Shown here: positions 1-4,643 of the stretch, in pieces | Position numbering within the stretch: the stretch's first letter is position 1 | Layout: the number at the start of each line of letters is the position of its first letter | Assembly: GCA_937906915.1 (NCBI GenBank) | Contig: CALCUU010000190.1 | Location: 1 to 5,312 of the forward strand | Direction of reading: 5' to 3' | Length of the DNA stretch: 5,312 nucleotides | Origin: an uncultured Phascolarctobacterium sp. | GTDB taxonomy: Bacteria > Bacillota > Negativicutes > Acidaminococcales > Acidaminococcaceae | Translations under genes and position numbers: made by a program | Notes under the pieces: model-generated | What the model was told of the DNA's origin: nothing | Database searches by the model: none | Seen by the model: only the letters and a program-made list of their open reading frames with translations

Positions 1-1032
1 ATACGGCCCGATATACTGCAGCGGCGCCGGTTCACTGGCCGGCGAATTGACCACGATCGTATAATCCATGGCGCCGTATTTTTTCAGCGTGCTCACCGTC
101 TTGGCTACGGGGGACGCCTTCTGTCCGATAGCTACATAAATGCAGATTACGCCCAAGCCTTTTTGGTTAATGATGGTGTCGATTGCTACTGCAGTTTTAC
201 CGGTACCGCGGTCGCCGATGATAAGTTCGCGTTGGCCACGTCCGATAGGTACGAGAGCATCGATACATTTAATACCGGTTTGCAGCGGGGTGTCAACGGA
301 TTGACGGTCTGCAATACCGTGTGCAGGAGATTCAACAGGACGATATTCAGCAGCTGCGATAGCGCCTTTGCCGTCGATGGGAGCACCGATAGCGGAAACT
401 ACACGACCGAGGAGAGCTTCGCCTACGGGAACTTCCATGATGCGGCCGGTACGACGAACCAAGTCGCCTTCTTTGATAGCGGTTTCGCCACCCATCAATA
501 CGATACCAACGGAATCTTGGTTCAAGTTTTGAACCATGCCGGATACGCCGTGGGGCAATTCTACCAATTCGCCTGCCATTGCATTTTTCATACCGATAAC
601 GGTAGCGATACCGTCACCGATTTTTTCTACGATACCAACTTCTTCAAGATCAGCATCCACATTGTAATTCTCAAGTTTTGCGCTGATAGCGTCAGCCATA
701 GCTTCGGGTTTGTCCAAAGCATAGTCATGAATGTCGATGCCATTCATAACAACTTCCATTTTCTTCAGTTTACGAAGAGCGGAAGCATCATATACTTTGT
801 CGCCTACTTGAACGATGATACCGCCCAAAATGGAGGGATCAACTTTTTTGTTCAGGAAGATTTCGCGACCCAATTTTTCAGTGAGAATTGCAGAAATGGA
901 TTGATACTCGTCTACAGTCAATTTTTTAGCTGTAGTAACTTTTACGTCTAACAGTTCACGGATGGAACCGAGATTCATATTGAAGTCGGACAATTCTTGC
1001 TTAATTAAAGCAATATTTTCTTCAATCTTCAT
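1..1032 (-). CDS. atpA: ATP synthase fusion: delta C-terminal domain joined to alpha subunit (3' end missing)
   Basis: One open frame of 344 codons runs from ATG at 1032 to the window edge without a stop. I translated every codon: a TGA lies three codons upstream of the ATG and no stop follows. Residues ~25-97 resemble the C-terminal domain of F1 delta: a TTAKKLT segment, then VDPSILGG (64-71), VGDKVYDAS and a basic ALRKLKK helix. From ~105 the protein is alpha: KPEAMADAISAKLENY matches the usual alpha N-terminal helix, then GDGIATVIG, GRIMEVPVGEALLGRVV, TPLQTGIKCIDALVPIGRGQ and P-loop GDRGTGKT (273-280, normally GDRQTGKT). The P-loop lies about 104 residues later than in ordinary alpha, the size of the added part. 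Alpha forms the catalytic hexamer with beta; delta normally joins it to the b stalk. The helical N-terminal domain of delta is absent. The frame and both identities are clear; whether the fusion is natural is less certain. Confidence 0.9.
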   Translation of the reverse strand, partial: MKIEENIALIKQELSDFNMNLGSIRELLDVKVTTAKKLTVDEYQSISAILTEKLGREIFLNKKVDPSILGGIIVQVGDKVYDASALRKLKKMEVVMNGIDIHDYALDKPEAMADAISAKLENYNVDADLEEVGIVEKIGDGIATVIGMKNAMAGELVELPHGVSGMVQNLNQDSVGIVLMGGETAIKEGDLVRRTGRIMEVPVGEALLGRVVSAIGAPIDGKGAIAAAEYRPVESPAHGIADRQSVDTPLQTGIKCIDALVPIGRGQRELIIGDRGTGKTAVAIDTIINQKGLGVICIYVAIGQKASPVAKTVSTLKKYGAMDYTIVVNSPASEPAPLQYIGPY

Positions 1033-1125
1033 ATTGTATCAATCAACCTCCAAATACTGGCTCTCGTCTTACTGAGTTTCGCTAGGTTCAGCAGATGTCG
1101 TCCAGCCTAATAGGAAAGCGGCAAA
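1033..1125 (-). other. 93-base spacer between atpF and the fusion gene, no ORF
   Basis: This gap lies where the start of atpH would normally be. Apart from the GGAGG at 1047-1051, its minus strand has no ATG and only very short frames from TTG, so it does not encode the missing delta N-terminal domain, which needs about 300 bases. Short complementary pieces (CTGG with CCAG, GCTGA with TCAGT) could form a weak nested stem. I see no terminator with a U tract and no convincing promoter. Confidence 0.6.
1047..1051 (-). promoter_or_regulatory. Ribosome binding site of the delta-alpha fusion gene
   Basis: A perfect GGAGG lies 14 bases before the ATG at 1032, further than the 5-10 bases seen at the other genes here. 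An in-frame TGA at 1039-1041 rules out an earlier start, so 1032 is the first possible ATG. The next in-frame ATG (residue 19) has no comparable site. The site supports translation starting at the shortened delta part rather than at alpha, though the long spacing may lower efficiency. Confidence 0.65.
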
Positions 1126-1608
1126 TTATTTGTTGATGATGGAATCAACGATTTCGCCAGCCATTTTTTTATCTTCTTCAGAACCCAATTTTTGTTCAAC
1201 GATTTTGCTAGCAGCCAACATGCTGAGGCTGATAACTTGTGCGCGAACGTCTGCCAGAGCTTTTTGTTTTTCAAGTTCGATTGCTTCTTTTGCAGCTGCA
1301 ACAACTTGATCTTGTTCAGCTTTGGTTTCAGCCATGATTTTGTCATGAGCTGCTTGAGCGTTTTTGCGGGCATTTTCAATAATAGCCTGTGCTTCTTGTC
1401 TTGCATCAGCCAATTTTGCAGCATATTCGGATTTAACAGCTTCAGCTTCTGCTTTAGCAGTGTCTGCAGCTTCCAAATCGCTAGCAATTTTATTCTTGCG
1501 GGCTTCCATTACATTTAACAACGGTTTGTAAACAAATTTCGCAAGAATGAAAACAAGGAACAAAAAGTTCAGGATTTGCGCAATAAGTGTAGCATTGATA
1601 TTAACCAA
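1126..1608 (-). CDS. atpF: F1Fo ATP synthase subunit b
   Basis: Subunit b is the peripheral stalk of ATP synthase. It is anchored in the membrane beside subunit a and reaches up to F1, where its C-terminus normally binds delta. The 160-residue product has the family layout and length: one N-terminal membrane helix (about 5-26), then a polar segment at VYKPLLNVMEARK, a long charged Ala/Glu/Lys-rich coiled coil (about 35-125), and the conserved end VRAQVISLSMLAASKIVEQKL. The start is TTG at 1608: an in-frame TAA directly precedes it, AAGGAG lies 10 bases upstream, and the first in-frame ATG (residue 34) would remove the membrane helix. The gene ends normally, so the reading problem downstream is not caused by a broken atpF. 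Because its partner delta is reorganised here, the b C-terminus would be expected to contact the delta-like head of the fusion protein; that is an inference. Confidence 0.95.
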   Translation of the reverse strand: MVNINATLIAQILNFLFLVFILAKFVYKPLLNVMEARKNKIASDLEAADTAKAEAEAVKSEYAAKLADARQEAQAIIENARKNAQAAHDKIMAETKAEQDQVVAAAKEAIELEKQKALADVRAQVISLSMLAASKIVEQKLGSEEDKKMAGEIVDSIINK

Positions 1609-1618
1609 TTATAGCACT

Positions 1619-1624
1619 CTCCTT
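1619..1624 (-). promoter_or_regulatory. Ribosome binding site deciding the TTG start of atpF
   Basis: AAGGAG lies 10 bases upstream of the TTG at 1608. Together with the in-frame TAA just before the TTG, it fixes this rare start codon for atpF. Confidence 0.75.
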
Positions 1625-1650
1625 TTTGTTTTCTTTTATATTATGCGAAA

Positions 1651-1905
1651 TTATTTTACGAACGGGTTAGCGAATACCAGTACTACTGCGATAACGTAGC
1701 AGAGAATAGGCATGGATTCTACCAGACCTACGGATACCAGCATGTTGGTGAACAATTTGCCGGATTCTTCCGGTTGACGAGCCATAGATTCGATTGCTTT
1801 ACCGGTCAAGTTACCGTTACCAAGAGCAGCACCAAGAGCTGCAGCTAAGCAGATAAATGCAACAGCAAACATAGATGCTGCAATAATAATTGCGTTTTCA
1901 GTCAT
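1651..1905 (-). CDS. atpE: F1Fo ATP synthase subunit c (ion-carrying ring)
   Basis: The 84-residue product is a two-helix hairpin. Helix 1 spans about 5-28 and is Ala/Gly-rich, the polar loop ARQPEE sits at 42-47, and helix 2 (about 53-78) carries the ion-binding Glu63. Subunit c forms the membrane rotor ring whose carboxylate binds H+ or Na+ as it passes subunit a. Glu63-Ser64 matches the ES pair of sodium-type c subunits such as Ilyobacter tartaricus. However, the Gln of that family (Q32) is Asn30 here and the following Thr is Met65, so ion choice is open. The frame extends to an ATG at 1920, but that codon overlaps the GGAGG site 8 bases before the ATG at 1905, so 1905 is the likely start. 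The strong ribosome site and AU-rich leader fit the need for many c copies per complex. Confidence 0.96.
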   Translation of the reverse strand: MTENAIIIAASMFAVAFICLAAALGAALGNGNLTGKAIESMARQPEESGKLFTNMLVSVGLVESMPILCYVIAVVLVFANPFVK

Positions 1906-1913
1906 TGAAATTT

Positions 1914-1918
1914 CCTCC
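1914..1918 (-). promoter_or_regulatory. Ribosome binding site deciding the start of atpE
   Basis: A perfect GGAGG lies 8 bases before the ATG at 1905. It overlaps the upstream in-frame ATG (1918-1920), which argues against that codon being the start. Confidence 0.8.
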
Positions 1919-1939
1919 ATTCAATTGTAAATACATTGA

Positions 1940-1955
1940 TTTTTAAAATTAAAAA
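1940..1955. repeat. AT-only inverted repeat in the atpB-atpE gap
   Basis: TTTTTAA and TTAAAAA face each other across two bases inside a 62-base AU-rich gap (1906-1967). It is not GC-rich enough to be a convincing terminator. An unstructured AU-rich leader before atpE would favour ribosome loading, as known for E. coli atpE; applying that here is an inference. Confidence 0.4.
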
Positions 1956-1967
1956 TTAAGACTTAGA

Positions 1968-2684
1968 TTAGTGATGCGCGAATGCGAGCGCGAAACTGGT
2001 AAGAGTCAACATGGTAAAAATAAATGCTTGCAAGAAGCCGATAACCAAGCTGAACATTACCCAAAGTTCAGGCACGATCCAGGGAGCCAGTTGATACAGA
2101 ACGATCAACAGAATTTCACCTGCCAAAATGTTACCGAATAGACGAAGAGCCATAGTCATCGGTTTAACTAATTCGTCTAACAAGTGCAACGGCAAGAATG
2201 CAGGAGAAGGACTTACATAGTGTTTGTAATGGCTCAGGCCTTTTTTGATGATACCAACAATATGTACGCCGATTGCAACAGTCAAAGACAGTGCGAAACA
2301 GGTATTGATATCGTTAGTAGGGGAAGTCCAGTGTACACCAACTTGCGGCAACAAACCAAGTTCGTTACTGATGAAGATGAACATGAAAAGGGTAATAACG
2401 AAAGGAGCCATATATTTACGGCCTTTGATACCCAATTGACCTTCCATCAATTCGTTCAGGAAATCAATGAAGAATTCCATTACGTTTTGAACACCACTCG
2501 GAACCATTTTCGGATTTTTGGCAGCCAAGAAGAACAGCACAAAAACGATAGCCATGGTAATCCAGGTCATGTACATGGTTTGCATATGAACAACAAAACC
2601 AGGAGCTACCTCGGTAGCTAAGTAATGAATAAGTTCGCCACTATGTTCAGCTTCATGTGCCATAGCTGCTGCTTCATTTCCCAT
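1968..2684 (-). CDS. atpB: F1Fo ATP synthase subunit a (ion channel)
   Basis: Subunit a is the membrane stator that provides the ion half-channels beside the c ring. The 238-residue product has several hydrophobic helices and the expected motifs: MTWITMAIVFVL in the first helix, ISNELGLLPQ (105-114), SPTNDINTCFALSL (121-134) and LRLFGNILAGE (180-190), which contains the essential Arg181 (Arg210 in E. coli). QAFIFTMLTL (219-228) lies near the end. The C-terminus FALAFAHH is short. The ATG at 2684 has AAGGAG 9 bases upstream, placed inside the last codons of atpI; the atpI stop is only 4 bases away, so the two genes are probably translationally coupled. Nothing appears broken. The essential arginine and glycine motif do not by themselves separate H+ from Na+ use. 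Confidence 0.96.
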   Translation of the reverse strand: MGNEAAAMAHEAEHSGELIHYLATEVAPGFVVHMQTMYMTWITMAIVFVLFFLAAKNPKMVPSGVQNVMEFFIDFLNELMEGQLGIKGRKYMAPFVITLFMFIFISNELGLLPQVGVHWTSPTNDINTCFALSLTVAIGVHIVGIIKKGLSHYKHYVSPSPAFLPLHLLDELVKPMTMALRLFGNILAGEILLIVLYQLAPWIVPELWVMFSLVIGFLQAFIFTMLTLTSFALAFAHH

Positions 2685-2688
2685 TCTT

Positions 2689-3108
2689 TCACTCTCCTTT
2701 CTTCACGTCTCCCACTTTATTAAGTCGGTACGCGATAATTGTTAGGTTAATAATTAAAAATATATGTGTCAGAAGAAGCCCAATACAGGTACCAACCACA
2801 TTGTGCCCCTGCTTCAACAACAAAACTACGAGCGTGGATGCAGAGATTATTCTATAAACTCTGTACCTTTTCATAATGGCAAGTCCACGCTGGGGATCCT
2901 TATCATAAGGCAATGCTTTCCGCATACCGGTAATCATAATCACGGTATCAAGCAACCCGATTATAATACCATAAAAAAGCGAGATAGCAAAGGCTTTATA
3001 ACCTAAAAAGTATACTAAAACTAAAATAGGAACAGACCAAAGGGCAGGTCCAACTACAAACTTTTTGTACCCGCCGATAAGAAGCGGCGAAAAATCAAAA
3101 CCTTTCAT
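2689..3108 (-). CDS. atpI: AtpI family membrane protein of the ATP synthase operon
   Basis: This 139-residue protein has about four hydrophobic segments (roughly 20-37, 38-60, 85-100 and 103-127), separated by a basic cytoplasmic loop around RKALPYDKDPQR and IMKRYRVYR. Its size, layout and position between atpZ and atpB match subunit I, which is not part of the finished enzyme. In related bacteria AtpI helps assemble the c ring, and AtpZ/AtpI have been linked to divalent cation movement. The ATG at 3108 follows the atpZ stop by 3 bases and has no strong ribosome site of its own, suggesting coupling to atpZ. AtpI sequences diverge fast, so the call rests on topology and context more than on motifs. 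Confidence 0.82.
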   Translation of the reverse strand: MKGFDFSPLLIGGYKKFVVGPALWSVPILVLVYFLGYKAFAISLFYGIIIGLLDTVIMITGMRKALPYDKDPQRGLAIMKRYRVYRIISASTLVVLLLKQGHNVVGTCIGLLLTHIFLIINLTIIAYRLNKVGDVKKGE

Positions 3109-3111
3109 CTT

Positions 3112-3366
3112 CTATTCGTCTTCATCCTTATCAAGAATTAGAGTGTAAATCATTTTAAAGAAAGTTAAGAATAACGTAGCAATGGCAATGACGATGCAAA
3201 TTAGTCTAAAGGTATGGTCGCCGGTCTCAAAATAATTATCAAGCCAGTCACCGCCCCAATAGGCCAATATGAAATCGAAAACAGTCATCAACGCAAGAGA
3301 AGATACCGTTGAGAGAGCACTCATCGCTTTGATATATTCCCTTTCGTTTTTGGTGCGCTTATCCAT
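3112..3366 (-). CDS. atpZ: AtpZ-like small membrane protein, first gene of the atp operon
   Basis: The 84-residue product has a charged N-terminus (MDKRTKNERE), two membrane helices (about 15-37 and 54-78), a short acidic hairpin loop GGDWLDNYFETGD, and an acidic tail DKDEDE. Small two-helix proteins of this type (AtpZ, related to AtpI) sit just before atpI in many Bacillota and may act with AtpI in cation transport or ATP synthase assembly; the function is not settled. The frame could start at an ATG at 3387, but GGAAGG lies 5 bases before the ATG at 3366, so 3366 is preferred. The gene is the first downstream of the predicted promoter at 3442-3470. Confidence 0.78.
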   Translation of the reverse strand: MDKRTKNEREYIKAMSALSTVSSLALMTVFDFILAYWGGDWLDNYFETGDHTFRLICIVIAIATLFLTFFKMIYTLILDKDEDE

Positions 3367-3371
3367 GCTTA

Positions 3372-3377
3372 CCTTCC
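3372..3377 (-). promoter_or_regulatory. Ribosome binding site deciding the start of atpZ
   Basis: GGAAGG lies 5 bases before the ATG at 3366. The upstream in-frame ATG at 3387 would place this site inside the gene and lacks a good site of its own. Confidence 0.6.
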
Positions 3378-3441
3378 AAAAAAGCAATACTCAACAGTGC
3401 CCTGCCATTTTCACCGACAGTTCACAGTCTCATACACTATA

Positions 3442-3470
3442 ATTTTAAAATATTTCACAAATTATGTCTA
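3442..3470 (-). promoter_or_regulatory. Predicted sigma-A-type promoter of the atp operon
   Basis: On the minus strand, TAGACA (3465-3470, consensus TTGACA) is followed by exactly 17 bases and TAAAAT (3442-3447, consensus TATAAT). Transcription would start near 3435, giving a leader of about 69 bases before atpZ. The -35 box begins directly after the wecB stop codon, so the atp genes can be transcribed apart from wecA-wecB. I see no clear terminator between wecB and atpZ, so read-through is also possible. Confidence 0.62.
3443..3460 (-). promoter_or_regulatory. Possible Rex-like redox operator over the atp promoter
   Basis: TTGTGAA-ATAT-TTTAAAA resembles the Rex box TTGTGAA-N4-TTCACAA: the left half is perfect and the right half matches 5 of 7 positions. 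It covers most of the spacer and the -10 box. Rex controls the atp operon in Streptomyces coelicolor. The match lies in AT-rich DNA, so chance is a real alternative. Confidence 0.25.
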
Positions 3471-3481
3471 CTCAATTTGTG
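3456..3481. repeat. 8-base perfect inverted repeat around the atp -35 box
   Basis: On the plus strand, CACAAATT (3456-3463) and AATTTGTG (3474-3481) are perfect complements with a 10-base spacer. The spacer contains the -35 box (3465-3470) and part of the wecB stop codon; the right arm covers the last wecB codons. The position suits an operator. As RNA the stem would be AU-rich and weak. Confidence 0.5.
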
Positions 3482-4629
3482 CAAAACTCGGACAAAATTT
3501 TAACATTATAGCCCTTTTTTTGCAAAATTGTCCTGATAATTCTTTCGCAAGCCTTGCCGTCACCATAGGGATTAGCCGCTTCCGCCATTTTTTGGTAATG
3601 AACAGGGTCATCCAAAAGCAGATTGGTTTCCCGCAGCACGTCTTCGTAGGCAGTTCCCACAAGTTTTACAGTGCCTGCATCCACCGCTTCGGGACGCTCA
3701 GTTGTATCACGCAGAACGAGTACCGGCTTACCAAGAGCAGGCGCTTCCTCCTGAATACCACCGCTATCCGTAAGCACGATGTCCACCTTGCCCATCAAGT
3801 TGGCAAAGGGTTCGTAATCCATAGGCTCAATGAGGTGTACTCTTTCTAAATTGCCAAGCTCTTCTTGGACAATCTCACGCACCTTGGGATTTTTGTGGAC
3901 GGGGAAGATTGCCTCCACGTCAGCGTGGGTTTCCAGCACCTTGCGCAAAGCCTTATAAACATTACGCATGGGCTCGCCCAAGTTTTCCCTGCGATGAGTA
4001 GTCACCAAAATCAAGCGATTGCCTCTGGCAAAAATTTTATTAAACTCGGCATCAGCAAATTCATAATCTGCCTTTACCGTTGTTTGCAAAGCATCAATAA
4101 CAGTATTGCCTGTTACTACGATTGTTTCAGGCGCTACATTTTCCTTTAGCAAATTTTCCTTACTGGTAGAGGTAGGCGCAAAGTGCATATCCGCAATGGA
4201 GCCTGTCAGCTTGCGGTTCATCTCTTCCGGGTATGGAGAATACTTGTTGCCTGTTCTAAGACCAGCCTCCACGTGACCAACAGGAACCTGCGCATAAAAA
4301 GCAGCTAAGGAACCTGCAAAGGGAGTAGTCGTATCGCCATGCACCAGTACCATATCAGGCTTCGCCTCTTCAATTACTTCCTTTAACCCTAACAAGGCAC
4401 GGGTCGTAATATCGTAAAGGGTTTGCCCTGATTGCATGATGTTCAAATCGTAATCAGGCTTAATCGCAAAAAGCTCCAGCACTTGGTCCAGCATCTCTCG
4501 ATGTTGAGCAGTAACTGCTACGATTGGTTCAATATATTCAGGATATTTGCCCATCTCTAAAACGAGGGGACACATTTTTATTGCTTCCGGTCTTGTACCG
4601 AAAACAGTCATCAATCTAAGTTTTTTCAC
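3472..4629 (-). CDS. wecB: UDP-N-acetylglucosamine 2-epimerase, non-hydrolysing
   Basis: The enzyme interconverts UDP-GlcNAc and UDP-ManNAc in the cytoplasm, supplying ManNAc units for cell-surface polymers. The 385-residue product is full length and holds the family motifs in order: VFGTRPEAIKM (9-19), VHGDTTT with Asp99, GHVEAGLRTG with Glu121, YSPYPEEMNR with Glu135, VTGNTVIDAL, THRRENLGEPM with His212, FPVHKNP, and DSGGIQEEAPALGKPVLVLRDTTERPEA (288-315). The Asp, Glu, Glu and His correspond to the catalytic set Asp95, Glu117, Glu131 and His213 of E. coli WecB. The start is GTG at 4629, with GGGAGG 7 bases upstream; the ATG and TTG at 4644 and 4647 overlap the end of wecA and precede the ribosome site. 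The gene begins 14 bases after wecA, whose product uses the same UDP-GlcNAc pool, so the two probably act in one glycan pathway. Confidence 0.95.
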   Translation of the reverse strand: MKKLRLMTVFGTRPEAIKMCPLVLEMGKYPEYIEPIVAVTAQHREMLDQVLELFAIKPDYDLNIMQSGQTLYDITTRALLGLKEVIEEAKPDMVLVHGDTTTPFAGSLAAFYAQVPVGHVEAGLRTGNKYSPYPEEMNRKLTGSIADMHFAPTSTSKENLLKENVAPETIVVTGNTVIDALQTTVKADYEFADAEFNKIFARGNRLILVTTHRRENLGEPMRNVYKALRKVLETHADVEAIFPVHKNPKVREIVQEELGNLERVHLIEPMDYEPFANLMGKVDIVLTDSGGIQEEAPALGKPVLVLRDTTERPEAVDAGTVKLVGTAYEDVLRETNLLLDDPVHYQKMAEAANPYGDGKACERIIRTILQKKGYNVKILSEFCTN

Positions 4630-4636
4630 GGAGCTT

Positions 4637-4642
4637 CCTCCC
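4637..4642 (-). promoter_or_regulatory. Ribosome binding site deciding the GTG start of wecB
   Basis: GGGAGG lies 7 bases before the GTG at 4629 and just after the wecA stop. It makes GTG the likely start over the earlier in-frame ATG at 4644, which lies upstream of the site. Confidence 0.75.
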
Positions 4643-4643
4643 A

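Noticed and set aside
163..951. 262-codon open frame on the plus strand
   Set aside because: It lies wholly opposite the delta-alpha fusion, whose minus-strand translation matches known subunits throughout. The plus-strand product is rich in Cys, Phe and Asn and has no recognisable motif.
1033..1125. Remnant of the delta N-terminal coding region in the spacer
   Set aside because: All three minus-strand frames contain stops, there is no ATG, and none resembles the usual delta start (a YAxALF-like segment).
2184..2621. 145-codon open frame on the plus strand
   Set aside because: It lies entirely opposite atpB, whose motifs and length are complete, so this is a shadow frame.
3378..3402. Possible terminator in the atp leader (GCA...TGC then a T run on the minus strand)
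   Set aside because: Only about three pairs form before the T run, and the GGAAGG site of atpZ follows directly, so it is unlikely to stop transcription.
3397..3849. 150-codon open frame on the plus strand
   Set aside because: It is opposite the end of wecB and the atp promoter region, with no family motif or good ribosome site.
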